Assembly: GCA_035610835.1 (NCBI GenBank)
Contig: CM069452.1
Span: forward strand, 66,684,919 to 66,748,918
Direction: 5' to 3'
DNA: 64,000 bases
Source: Ophiura sarsii
Lineage: Eukaryota > Echinodermata > Ophiuroidea > Amphilepidida > Ophiuridae
The position numbers were made by a program, and so were the translations under genes. How positions within the stretch are numbered: the stretch's first letter is position 1; the number at the start of each line of letters is the position of its first letter. Shown here piece by piece: positions 36,360 through 48,020 of the stretch. The notes below the pieces were generated by a model, which made no database searches, was not told where the DNA came from, and saw nothing but the letters and a program-made list of their open reading frames with translations.

Positions 36360-39300
36360 TTAATTCCCAATGTGTATGGGCAATTTGCAGATAGAAGATC
36401 TGCCATGTTGAATATTATAAACCGCCTTGTTCCAACCGTTAGCTCCGTTGACCGCTTCCGTCATGTAGGTGCAGGGATGAGCAGTTGGGGCCCCGAACCA
36501 TTTGTACCTATACTCGTCAGTACTACCGTCGCTCCACGCGCCGTCTTTAAGGCCAATCCAAGTTTGGATGTAGCGGACATCGTTGGACAGGCGAAGCAGT
36601 GTTGTTCTCTGCAACTCAAACAGGTAGTGGTTTTCTGTTTCGCTGTGCACGGAGACTAGGTGACCGATACCGGATGGGTTGAAGAATGTCTGGCAATTAG
36701 CTTCAGCATCATCCCAACTTTTCAGAACGCTGAAAAATCGATAGCAGTATCCTCCGAACTGGGTCCAATAGTGTGGACATACCTCACAGCATGGACCGTC
36801 ATCGGATGCCTGAATTTAAGAAAATCAATTAAGAAAATTGTAGCGCTCGTAATTATAAACAAACCTACTCATTCCTCAATCATCATTGATCATATCGTCA
36901 GCCTGCTTCGATAATTGCCTAACTCACTTTTCAGCAATTTAAAAATTGAGTTTTTTGCATAAATCATGACTTCATTACATTATGCACATGCTGTTATAAT
37001 ACCTAAGTCATTGACCAATCAAAAGTGTTGATAAATGAAGAGTTTTGTTGCAAAAGGGCCACCAGACAACTCCAACATGTTACTCATTTTGCATTATTGA
37101 ATTTGCATTGACAAATCCATGGAATTAATCAAATTATTGTATGGCTGTGTTCATGACTTGGATTAGTGCATCCATGCACGCCAATCCTCAATTGGCGCCC
37201 GCCAATCCTCAATTGGCGCGCGCCAATCCTCAATTGGCGTGCATGGATGCACTAATCCAAATCACATCAACAATACAAACCTCACATCAACAATACAAGG
37301 CCTCATTCCACATAATGAATATCCATCTATCAATAATGCAAAATGAGTAACAGGTACACAGGTAACAGGTTTCATACTTTTGTTGTTTTCTAAGAACTAG
37401 AAAAAATGAGTTAGGCAATTATCGAAGCAGGCTGACGATATACAATATGGTACCGAAGGATCTGTCGTCTAAGGCCATTTTTCAAGGCCCGTACGTTTAT
37501 ATACTGCGATGCAGTCCTCAAAATGCTCCAAAACTAAAGCTCCGACGTAAATATATTAAAGTTGTAACTTGTAGATTTGAGATATTACTCGTGAAGATCG
37601 AAGGGATATTAACCTAGTTATGTGTCCAAAACCAAAGCAAAGTCCGTTTTTCATTTTAAAATGTTGTTCGTCTACACGCAGTCTGGGACTAGCAACAGGC
37701 AGATTATTGATTAACAGGTAGCGACAACTCACAGGTCGATAGTAAGATGAGGATTGGGGATGTTTCAATTGCTTCAAAACCCAATTTTGAACATGTAACC
37801 TGCACTTTGTTCGATCCTTTTCTATGAATAAGTCAAGATAGACCACGGTAATTTGGTGGCCAGTTTCGGTGATAGAATCAGTGGCGGCATTACGGGGTGT
37901 GGGGGGATGCCCCAGTCGCAACCTTTGCCCCCCCCCCCCCCCTCCCCCCCCCCCCCCCCCCAATTCAAATGAGACATATCATCAAGCAAGAGAAACAAAT
38001 TTGAACCTCAGTGCTGGTAAACAGGTTTACTGATTGAGTGTATGGCTATGGCGTTCACGATTTGCCTTAATTTGCAATTCGTATTGGTTTAACACGTAAT
38101 CGATCGCGAAAACCTATCGAAAAATTCTAAATATCATATTTCTAGGTACAACTAAATTAAATAATCTCAAAACCATTGGAGTTGGATAACCAACTCTACT
38201 TAAGTGTCCTTTCTTGTCATTTTTATATGTTATATAACAGTTCTTTAAACATGGCGGGTCATTTTAAATTAGTCACGTGTTTAGCCTATTTATAGACAAT
38301 AATATAACACTTGACGATATTCTGGCCTTATATTATAGTTTATCGGCCGAGTGCACCAAACTAGCGTAACTTAATAGGGAGGTAAGTTACCTCCCTAGTA
38401 GTTTTACCTCCATAGTAGTTATGCTCTAACTGTAGCGTAACTTACTAACGGTGTAATTCTTAGAGCATAACTGGCGAGTAACACCAGCATAGTAACTAGC
38501 GAGGTAAATATCCACATTAATCAGCATAGTCCCGCACGCACGTTTAGGCAATTTCATACCTCAACGAGGGGGGATATGTACTCGTATATTAAAGCATACC
38601 TAATATTTTTTTGCAATCAAGCACCTGTGGCCCAACATCTAAACTAGGGCGAGTCATTTAAGAGTCAGATTGGAGTTGAGTAAATGGAGCTTTGATCCTC
38701 CAGCGAATGGCGCATATTATGTGATTTGTCATGAAAACAAGTGTTAGAGCTTGTAGAGCCCTAAGTTGTCTGCTTTCTCTTTTTATAAAGCAGAATTTCA
38801 AATAGTTTTGCTGCATGTTTCATGTACAATAAAAGAAATGCTTATTCTAGGTAGAAGCTTAGGAGGTGTGTTAAGCTCAAAATCAAAACTGAAGGAAAGC
38901 ACTTAAGTTGAATCTTAAAAAGCAGAATTTGTACTTTACAAAGCAGACAACTTAGAAACTTTTGCCTGTAGAAAGGTTCAAACATATGGTGTGGTAGGCG
39001 GACGAGGTTGGTTGGTGGAAAGCTAGGGGTTTTCGAGACACCCACAAGTAGGGTTTTTTGGACAACAATCTTCAAATTTAGATTCTAATACGAGTGACGA
39101 ACATTGTAAGAGGTGGGTCATTGAATTATAAATACAGATAGGGCCATGAGTGATAGTACTTGAAAAGGTGAGATCTTTTATTATGGCATATGGTATGTAA
39201 CATTGACTGCACTTCCCTTCCTCGGATTACCATATTGACCAAAGGCTCTGACAGTAATATATTTCTGTTCTCTTCGTGACATCCCTGGTCTAGGAAGTTC

Positions 39301-42300
39301 AATATACTGTGATCCACCATGAACCTTTGAATAACTTCCCGTTACAAAACAAGGAACTAAGAAATTGCTCGTATTACGCACCCACGTGACACCGCAAACA
39401 GGACATTGTGCAACCGTGATGTTGGTATACCTTTCCCGTATCCATACACACCCCCACACCCCGGTATAGCCTAGTACCGAGTGACTGCATAGAGAGAGTG
39501 TTGGTATAGTTGACCTGCATAAGTGTTTCTAGAACTTTGATTCAAGATAAACATGGATTGGCAAATATAGGAAATCTGGGCGAAACAATAGCATAGTCAC
39601 ATCTGAGGATCCATACTCACCAACACACACCCCTATAGAGTACCGAGTGACTGCATAGAGAGAGTGTTGGTAGGGGTGACCTGCATAAGTATTTCTAGAA
39701 CTTGGATTCAAGATAAACATGGGATGAGAAATGAGGAAATCTGGGCGAAACAGTAGTGAGCTAATGAGTGATCTGAGATTGCATTAACATTTTATTTTTA
39801 ATAATGTAGTGTATGTGTTATACATGTGCATCCCCACATCAAATTGTGCTCCCCATGACATTGTCTCAGTCAATATATGTGCCGCCCCCCCCCCCCCCCC
39901 CCCCCCCCTCGGAAAGTTGTGCTTCACCATTGAAATGTGAATTTCAAGTAATATTTTTAAAAGGTTGTTCTTGTTGTGAAATTGTACATTGTGTTTAGTT
40001 ATGTTTAACCAGTCTACCATTATATTTTAACAGTTATTATAGTCCTTCGTTGTCCCAAGATTTTTCAAAATAATTGTCAAACAATTGGCCAATTAAACAT
40101 GTGTGGGTTTTGTTGTCGCCTTGTGTCTGATTTCGTGTTTCTAGCATAATATTCTGTAGAGCAATTAATTATTCGCGAGGGGTATAATTTCGCGAATTTC
40201 GCGGGGGAAGTTGTTTCGTAAAATTAAATACCCGCGAAACTGACCATTTTGCATTGAAGTACAAGTAACATTTCCAGATTCGCGAAATTAAATGCCTCCA
40301 AAATAGCAGTAATGTTTAATTCGCAAAATAAAGTATCCGCGAAATTGAAGTGTGTTACAGTATTACGATAATAATATATTGACATAGAAAAATTCCATAT
40401 TTGATTAAAATTCAGTACAAAGAAATATGAAATGTTAAAATGCGTGTAATTGATAATAAAATATAAAACATGTGCACACGCCCTTCACCCGGCCCTTCAT
40501 CCATTTCAAAATATGGAACCGGCAATTCAAAATCATTTTACATTTACATGCATGCACCAACGCCTGAACACTAAAAGGGTTCAACAAAAGAAAGTATACC
40601 ATTTTGTTTATGTCATTTTGAGTAACATTCATTTTTTGTTTGTTGACCAAACAGGCTAGATAGGCATTTATATAGATGAATCTTTTAGGCATAATTTGAT
40701 ACCAAATGTGCCCCCGAACAACAAAGATAAACCATGATTAGCACCATTTAAAGAAAATTAATCACTTTTCAAAAGTCACATTTTCAATACACATACGCGG
40801 GAAGAAAAGACCACATGTTACCTGTTCATAATCAAATAGCCCGTGCGCTCAGGCACAACCCAACGCAGTTGCACTGTGTGATCAATATCCATTTCATTCC
40901 CGGCCATTCAAAGCGCCACGCACAGCATTTTCTCGCGGCTTGCGTGCGTTGAAAATGTGACTTTTGAAAAGTGACCAATTTTCTGGTTTTTTGGTCAAAA
41001 AAATTGAATGTTACTCAAAATGACATAAACAAAGTGGTATACTTTATTTTGTTGAACCCTTTATAATGCATAGCTAGCTACAGGTATAACCTGAGACGAA
41101 TAACTGCATGTATGTAGCATGTGTACTTGGCTACATATTTCTTTGTGTATCCTCAGAAATACCCAAATGCCCAGCGGGTTTGTTTTGGCCAGGTATTGTG
41201 GTGTACAATAAAGCCTATTGAATTTTATCTCCCAAGTCAAACACCAAATACCCGGGATATCCGGGTAAGCCTACTGTCACATTAAACCATTGTCATACGA
41301 GCGGGCATACGAGATATGACGTTTCGATACTGTTTAAATCCAGCGGCGGCTGGTGGTGGAGCTGCTGAATACGTCCGCCAATCCGACACATTTTACAACC
41401 TCAACTTTAAAAAGGTGTCGGTTACGATCGACGGAAACCCGAACCAAGTGAACTGTTCCGTTTGGGTTCTCACTCAAAAATACAACTCGGTTTTCGAGAT
41501 CAGCAAATTATTATGTCATGAGACGTGTTCTTTAATGTTCTCAATATTATTTCGCCAAATCTCAGTCCACTCAAAATTGTTATAATCGAATTTATTTTCC
41601 CAAAATAATTCACAAATTGGTTTTGAATTTTGTTTGGCTATCATTTCCTTCCGATATACTTTTATTTTACACAGTTCCAGTGAAATGTTTCCATTGTTAT
41701 ACTTTAATTTTATATCATCCGATGTAATGCCTGTTGTTTTATTTTCCCACTAAGTATGTATTGTATGCAAGCATTAGCTGGATGAACAAATCAATTTTTA
41801 TTCTCATCAAACGTAAACTTTCACCATTAATATCTTTCGATAAGTCTGATACATACACAAGACCTATTCTTATCCATTCCAAAATTGGCGATAGCCAACA
41901 ACAACAAAAATCGAAAAATTATTTCTTCAGATAAAATAATATCGGCTGTATACAGAGATTTGCTGTGTATTTGTAATATTTAATTTTACACAGAAATTAC
42001 ACAGAATTTTGAAAATGTGATTAAAACTCTTTTACAACTACTAAAGAGGATCAGGGGTCTTCTTTTGACAGATATGAGCTACAAGATAACAAAATTAGTT
42101 CAAATACCGTTTGTTTTGTCGTGTTTTATACTTAAGCCTATTCAACAATAAACTTGAGCATTCAAAGTCGAATTGTATCAATGTTTGATGAAGAATGACT
42201 GTAAAAGCCAAATAATGTTTGTATTATTTCATTCAATAAATTGACGCAACTTTGATTATTATTTGCTCATAGTGAACCATCCATATATCTTTTATTTTTT

Positions 42301-43502
42301 TATAACTTCGGAAATACCGATTGTCTCCATTTGAACGGCAAATTTAGAACACATCATCACATTTCTTCCATTATTTGCAGTGAAATCATGTAAATAAAAA
42401 AAAATACATTTTTAATACCAACAATTCTTGTCAGTCAGCGAGCAAATTAACCGCAGGTTGGCGTCCCGATGGGTGAAAACCAATCTATATGCCCAGATAT
42501 CTGGGCGATAAAGGGCATATAAGGGTGAATTTAGCTGTCTTGTGGCTAATTATAAGCATCAAGTCCAAACATTCGCATAATTGTTTATAAAGCTTAAAGA
42601 TAATTTGGGATGTGATCTGTGAAAACCCGTCGGATGTAGCCCGATGTAAACTAGTGATTATGGGTAAAAAATTTAAAAAAAGGTTTCTTTTAGAAAATTC
42701 ATTTCTTATACTTAGTGTCATCATCTTTCATGAAATTTCGCCTTCAAAAACTTAAATCACTTTTCTAATTAACTTTATAATGTTATTCTTGTGAACTATG
42801 TATCTTTTTTGATCTGTTTTCATGATTTCTTATTTTGTAGCTTTTTATGACATGATGATTAAAAATGTTTAAACATTTTAAATAGTGGGCCTAATTAAGT
42901 ATGCAAATGGCAATTTGCCAAAAGCTAACATACGTGTTTAGCTCTCTAAGTGTACTACCCATATTTCCAAGTCACATCACCATAGCTCATCTCATCTATC
43001 CACAAACTTTACTTTGCACATTTTATGCATACATAATTAGACATAATTACGAAATTATCTGGCAACTGGAATTGAAAAAAATAAAGAAGATAAAAAGAAA
43101 GTTGTTGCCAAAGAGTGGTTTCATGCCCCTTTGACCTAAGGGAGCAAATCAAAACTCGACCGCGCGGCAACCGCCGGTTCCGTCCGGTTGGCCATTGTTT
43201 AGAACAATAGAAACCGGCTGCAACTGCACGGAACCGGCGGTTGTCGGGCGGTCGAGTTTTGATGTGCTCCCTAACATACCGTATCTCGGCAACCGAATGT
43301 CCGCTTGAAATAAAATGTTCCGTTCCAGAATCTTCATACCAAGGGCTATTATAACATATTTGATTTGAAAGGAAATCTAAATGTTTGACTCAGCCAATAG
43401 AGCCACCTTTAAAGGATGTCTTACCTCATTATGATCAGTGGCCATGACACCGACAACAACGACGATGAGCATCATCAGCAGCAGGTACTTCATTATTACC
43501 AT
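36360..43502 (-). CDS. Secreted C-type-lectin-like protein, gene C (2 exons)
   Basis: Exon 1 is 43502..43425 (26 codons, one extra Leu in the signal peptide) and exon 2 is 36809..36360; the intron is 6615 bp. Phase-0 splice with GAG|GTAAG and ATTCAG|GC. The 175-residue product has a signal peptide MKYLLLMMLIVVVVGVMA, then TDHNE and one CTLD. The domain carries CCEVCPHYW, GGYCYRFF, SWDDAEANC, HLVSVHSETENHYL, TWIGLKDGAWSDGS, FGAPTAHPC, NGWNK and SSICK. As in A and B, the EPN/QPD and WND calcium-site motifs and the cysteine after WND are missing. About 190 bp upstream of exon 1 are conserved with A and B and probably include the 5' untranslated region and promoter; no clear TATA box was found. 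Confidence 0.88.
36896..37437. mobile_element. 542-bp foldback element with ATAT target duplication
   Basis: The ends CGTCAGCCTGCTTCGATAAT and ATTATCGAAGCAGGCTGACG belong to perfect inverted repeats of at least 30 bp. It is flanked by ATAT (36892-36895, 37438-37441). The gene B intron shows the empty site GATCATATACAATTTGG (about 22425). The centre is a nested palindrome from TTGGATTAGTGCATCCATGC (37159) to its complement ending at 37260. This encloses three copies of an 18-bp hairpin unit at an exact 21-bp period (37180, 37201, 37222). Confidence 0.85.
38340..38560. repeat. CTCGCTAGT / GGGAGGTAA inverted-repeat segment
   Basis: Reverse-complement relative of the segments at about 4330-4470 and 36060-36210 in spacer copies I and III. 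It carries the hairpin AGGGAGGTAAGTTACCTCCCT (about 38376-38397). Its presence in the gene C intron and its absence from spacer copy II suggest a mobile element. Confidence 0.6.
39181..39459 (-). CDS. Coding-like ORF with possible fibronectin type III-like end, inside gene C intron
   Basis: A 92-codon frame ending ITVRAFGQYGNPRKGSAVNV before a TAA that overlaps an AATAAA signal (about 39178). The alternation of hydrophobic residues and the Y-x-I-x-V-x-A-x-G...S-A-V-x-V pattern resembles the F and G strands of a fibronectin type III fold; this is a weak impression. The stretch is absent from the gene B intron, so it arrived after or was lost during duplication, possibly as a retroposed or transposed exon. 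No signal peptide or partner exon is evident. Confidence 0.3.
   Translation of the reverse strand: MWGCVWIRERYTNITVAQCPVCGVTWVRNTSNFLVPCFVTGSYSKVHGGSQYIELPRPGMSRREQKYITVRAFGQYGNPRKGSAVNVTYHMP
39473..39762. repeat. 169-bp tandem duplication
   Basis: GTACCGAGTGACTGCATAGA starts at about 39473 and again at about 39642. Both copies run through CCTGCATAAGT, AACTTKGATTCAAG and AAATCTGGGCGAAACA with small differences. Confidence 0.85.
40576..41071. mobile_element. Foldback element, TIR GGGTTCAACAAAAGAAAGTA
   Basis: Inverted terminal repeats of about 60 bp, GGGTTCAACAAAAGAAAGTA at the left and its complement at the right, with further internal complementarity. Absent at the corresponding place in the gene B intron (about 24340), and related to 45423-46493 and 29360-29890. 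Confidence 0.75.
41240..42985. other. Gene C intron segment private to this unit
   Basis: Mostly AT-rich and unassigned. The one coding-like piece is a plus-strand frame at 41316-41585 whose first 50 codons (from MTFRYCLNPAAAGGG) have distinctly more GC-rich, codon-like composition than their surroundings. I do not recognise the family. The frame then drifts into AT-rich sequence, suggesting a protein-gene or transposon fragment. Confidence 0.35.
43140..43271. mobile_element. PIF/Harbinger-type MITE, TAA target duplication
   Basis: 132 bp; GGGAGCAAATCAAAACTCGA at the left and TCGAGTTTTGATGTGCTCCC at the right. It is flanked by TAA (43137-43139, 43272-43274). The gene B intron shows the empty site GACCTAACATATC (about 25500). 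A 3-bp TWA duplication and a GG-starting repeat are typical of PIF/Harbinger. Confidence 0.85.
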
Positions 43503-43826
43503 GGTTACGGCTGTCTCTTCGTTTTGTCCGTCTAACCTCGATCACATACAGTATAGAGTAATGTGTTTACGAATCTCTGGTCAGAGAGGTGTATGATTCA
43601 GCACGGTATCTCAGAGCTGTTCTCGATATGACGGTCGGTGTAAGGTTGAATGAGGTACAAAATCCGGCTCCAAACTATTTTATCTGTTTTAGTTGCGTAG
43701 TTCAATTTGGTTATGTGCCAAAGTATTGTGTAGGCGTAAAACTTCAGATGATGGGGATTATTATGTTGGTAGACATTAGACCAAAAGAAACAGGATGTGT
43801 TGAAAATGTTCATCTATTGGTATTAA

Positions 43827-44072
43827 CACTTTCCACGCGGCTATTAGTTTGACCATATTCAAAACAGATTTTTCAGAAACCTTTCCTAACTTTGAAAGTC
43901 TATCTCAAGAATTACTACTGAACCAATACTAAGACATGTTGGTACTTATTCTAATGCATTTCTCATGGGAAATCCAAATAATATGGTAATGAGATACAAT
44001 CCTTTTGACATTTTTGAAACATTTTGTGAACGTTTGGAATGTCGTCTGCAGACGCCTGCCGCGTGGAAAGTG
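43827..44072. mobile_element. piggyBac-type MITE, paralogous copy upstream of gene C
   Basis: TTAA-flanked CACTTTCCACGCGG/CCGCGTGGAAAGTG element in the same place relative to gene C as 26047-26289 is to gene B. It was therefore inherited through the duplication. Confidence 0.75.
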
Positions 44073-44605
44073 TTAAAAGGAAGTTTCGTATTGTAAATAT
44101 CATTCGGTGGTACCAATTGATTTCTTTGCTGCACTTTTTAAAAGACACTTTTGTTTTGTTTTCGACTGCTAGGGTAGTTTACTAAGGCATGTTGTTACTT
44201 ATTCCAATGCATTTCTCACGGGGATTCCAAATATGGTAATTAAATAATTTTGAAATTTTTTAAAACATTTTGTGAAAGTTTGGAATGTCATCTGCAGACG
44301 CCTGCCGCGTGGAAAATGTTAAGGAAGAGATTTTTGGTTTGAATAAGTTCGTATACAGTAAATATCGTTCGGGTACCAATTGATTTCTTGGCTGTACTTT
44401 TTAAAAGACATTTTTGTTTTGTTTTCGACTGCTAGGGTACTTTATTCAATAGTCCCCTTCGTACACCTTGTTTAAAGTGCATATCCAGGCCACCATGCAT
44501 TCTCTTATAGCGCTCTCATTAAAAGGAACTGCCGTGAAATAATGTTCACATTTTACCCGCGCTTTTACCTCGACTGAGCTCATGATTGTATCCGGCTCCC
44601 TTTAA

Positions 44606-44834
44606 CGCTTTCCATTCGGCAAGCGTCTGCAGACGACATTCCAACATTTCACAAAATGTTTTAGAAATTATTCAATCATTTTCATATTTGGAATCACAAT
44701 GAGAAATGCATTGAAATTAGCACACAAATGCCTAGTATTGGTTAAGTAATCCTTGAGATAGACCTTGAAAGTTGGGAAAGATTTCTAAAAAATCTGTTTT
44801 GTATATGGCAAAACTAATCGCCGCGTGGAAAGTG
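44606..44834. mobile_element. piggyBac-type MITE, unsplit paralogue of 26822-27401
   Basis: GCTTTCCATTCGG/CCGCGTGGAAAGTG ends. It serves as the pre-insertion version of the nested 348-bp element seen upstream of gene B. Confidence 0.7.
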
Positions 44835-45422
44835 TTTAGATGATGCAAGCTTTCCATATTCATGTAAGGTCACGCGTTCGAAGCTTACCTCCTTTCGTGT
44901 TACACACAGATTTTGGCTTTCGCGACATGATTTAAGGTAGTAAAAACATACATTTTCTGAAGGGAGGGAAATTGCATGAGGAAACCAAATATGCCATTGA
45001 AATTATAGTACGGACTAAAATGGTATGATTCACAATGTTCCGAAAAATATCGGATTTTTTTATTTATTTGAGATCCATATACCGTATTTGTACATGTATA
45101 GGCCTACCTACCCTATCATAATTTAATTTACATATTTGAATTCCTCATAAAATTACCAATCAGATGATATATAATTGTCACAGGTTACTACGTTGGTAAG
45201 GTATTTATACCGGCTAGTGAATAACTTTGATCTAAACTGCATTTCTGAATTCCTCTAGTTACAAGCTTTCCAAAAATGTATACTAAGAATGTACCCTTCT
45301 GTGTCATTTCGTATTGAGCTAGCTGTGGAAGTTTACAAAACCATCTTTAAAAAATGTAAATAATATAGGTTATTGAGGGACATTTGGACGATGTATGTAT
45401 AACATTTTGCTGCTTAACTTAT

Positions 45423-46493
45423 CGACAGCTTACTGGTGGCCAGCTGTCAGCGTATAAAAACTATCAATGTTAATAAAGGGTTCAACAAAAGAAAGTATAC
45501 CACTTTGTTTATGTCATTTTGAGTAACATTCAATTTTGTTTTGACCAAATAGGCTAGATAGGCATTTAGATGAATCTTTTAGGCATAATTTGATACCAAA
45601 TTTGCCCCTAGTAACAACGATAAACCGTGATCAGCACCATTTAAAGAAAATTGGTCACTTTTCAAAAGTCACATTTTCAACGCACGCAAGTAGCCGCGAG
45701 AAAATGCTGTGCGTGGCACTTTGAATGGCCGGGAATGAAATGGATATTGATCACACAGTGCTCAATGGATCAATGGATATTGATCACTGCGTTGGGTTGT
45801 GCCTGAGCGAACGGGCTATTTGATTATGAACAGGTAACATGCGGTCTTTTCTTCCCGCGTATGTGTATTGAAAATGTGACTTTTGAAAAGTGACTAATTT
45901 TCTTTAAAGGTAGATGACCCGATCACATTTCCGATTTTCAACTTGAAGTTTTCTATTCTACATGAAAGGTCATCCTTAAAAAAAGTCGTGTTCCAAAGTT
46001 TGAGTTGCATAGCTCTAATGGTTCTTATTTTAGACGCACAAGATGCTGTGAACTGTACCCATTGAGTTGTACACAAACTATATCGGTGGTATACCACCAT
46101 TCGCGGTAATTCGACGTTATTTCATCGATTTCTCCGTAATTATACCGATTTAGGCCGTCAAATTTCAGTATGATGATGAGAAAAATACGAGCTTTTATAT
46201 GATATGAAAATCTCTGTATGTTTGAAATAATTCTGTGTTACGAAAATGTGATCGGGTCATCTACCTTTAAATGATGCTAATCATGGTTTAATTTTTGTTG
46301 TTAGGGGGCAAATTTGGTATCACATTATGCCTAAAAGATTCATCTAAATGCCTATCTAGCCTGTTTGGTCCAAAAAAAATAGAATGTTACTCAAAATGAC
46401 ATAAACAAAGTGGTATACTTTCTTTTGTTGAACCCTTTATTTATAACATTGATCGTTTTTATACGCTGACAGCTGGCCACCAGTAAGCTGTCG
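45423..46493. mobile_element. About 1.07-kb foldback element
   Basis: Outer arms CGACAGCTTACTGGTGGCCA (45423) and TGGCCACCAGTAAGCTGTCG (to 46493). Further in, the arms share GGGTTCAACAAAAGAAAGTA with the element at 40576-41071. A separate MITE (45908-46266) is inserted in its right arm. Confidence 0.75.
45908..46266. mobile_element. 359-bp MITE, TTAA target duplication (AGGTAGATGACCCGATCACA ends)
   Basis: Inverted repeats of at least 23 bp, AGGTAGATGACCCGATCACA on both arms, flanked by TTAA (45904-45907, 46267-46270). The related foldback copy at about 29707 shows the empty site TTTCTTTAAATGGTGC. A family member enters the window end at about 63741-64000. Confidence 0.85.
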
Positions 46494-46762
46494 ACTTTAC
46501 ACATAGTTTACATGTAACATGACACTGGTAAGACACCATACTCATAACATGATCATCAAATAAAAATAAAAATATTGCTAAATTTCAAAATGATCAGTAA
46601 AAACGCAGTAATGTCCATGATGATAGTGCTTAATTATTGGGATTGAATATCACCTAGATTTCTTGTCTCCTCCAACATGTATATTAACAATCATCACTTT
46701 CTTTACAGCATATTATACATTCACACAATTCCATCCATCGCTAGTATAGGTGTTACACTTAA

Positions 46763-47006
46763 ACACTTTTCACGCGGCAGGCGTCTGCAGATGACATTAA
46801 AAAAATTCATAAAATGTTTCAAAAATGTCAACATTATTGAATGTCATTACCATATATTTGGAATCAATATGTGAAATGCAATGATACCGTATTAGTACAT
46901 GTCTAGTATTGGTTCAGTAATCCATGAGATAGACCTTGAAAGTTGGGAAAGGTTTCTGAAAAATATGTTTTGTATAATGGTAAAACCAATAGCCGCGTAA
47001 AAAGTG
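46763..47006. mobile_element. piggyBac-type MITE, diverged copy
   Basis: TTAA flanks (46759-46762 and about 47007-47010), ACACTTTTCACGCGG and CCGCGTAAAAAGTG ends, and the internal GCGTCTGCAGATGAC relic. An independent insertion from the copies next to genes B and C. Confidence 0.65.
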
Positions 47007-47547
47007 TTAAATATCATTGTTATCATTTGTATCGAAATATAATAATTATGTAGATGTATTCAAACCCTTCCTGACCAGCCTGGGAAATAATATTCGTGGT
47101 GATCATACAGTAACATTGTCGTGATTGTCACGAGAACGGTTTTGGTCCAGCAAAAGTTGCTTGTCACTCAATACTGCGTCCCCCGTTGGACGCTTTGTTT
47201 GGGTTGTCAGGAAAAAGATTTATGATTATATCTATAATATAGTAACAAGAAAAAAAGCCCAAAACTGCAGAAACATTTTACATGATTAAATAAACATAAT
47301 TGTTATAGATGCTCATTGTTACAAATGTAATTGAAAACGAGATGTAGAATAGGTCACACCACATGTGTTCACTATTATATTTTTCGTTTATGTTCAACCG
47401 AATATCTTTAACTTTTTGCACGGTTTTCGTCTTTACATTTTGTGCATGCTTTCTGTCATGAACCAATCCGAAGAACCAATCAAGCTAACTAAACGTACCA
47501 TATTTTGAGAATAGTTTTAAAACTTACTGCTGATCAAGACTAAGTAA

Positions 47548-47770
47548 GGGATGGCATCCAGATTAAAAACCGTAGATCGGAGAGGGTAAACGCACTGGAC
47601 TAAACGGACAGTTTTGTGTAGATAAACGGAACGCGGTTAAATAATGACCAACCAATACGTGTTTAGCCATGCTTAGCGAACGCATTGAACAACTCCCGTG
47701 AATGGACAGCCAGTGCATTTACCCTCTCCGATCTACGGTTTTCAATCCGTACGAATCTGGATGCCATCCC
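47548..47770. mobile_element. PIF/Harbinger-type MITE, TAA target duplication
   Basis: 223 bp; GGGATGGCATCCAGATT and AATCTGGATGCCATCCC-like ends, with a second inverted block AACCGTAGATCGGAGAGGGT. It is flanked by TAA (47545-47547, 47771-47773). The paralogous site at about 30823 reads ACTAAGTAAACACAAAT, empty. Confidence 0.85.
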
Positions 47771-48020
47771 TAAACACAAATTCTCTGAAACTATAAATGT
47801 GGTTGAAAAGTTACCTTGAAGTTGGGTATATTTTTAACCACCCGGTAGCTAGCTGCTTCTTACTGCAAACACACCTTTTCTTAGTTATTTCAATCCTGGC
47901 ATGGTTGGCAATACATGTATACTAACAAAAGATGAATAATACAATTACACTGTGTGAAAACCCCACCTGATAGCATACCTGTATCAACAGTACAACTTTC
48001 ACAGGACTGGTGGGTATTAA

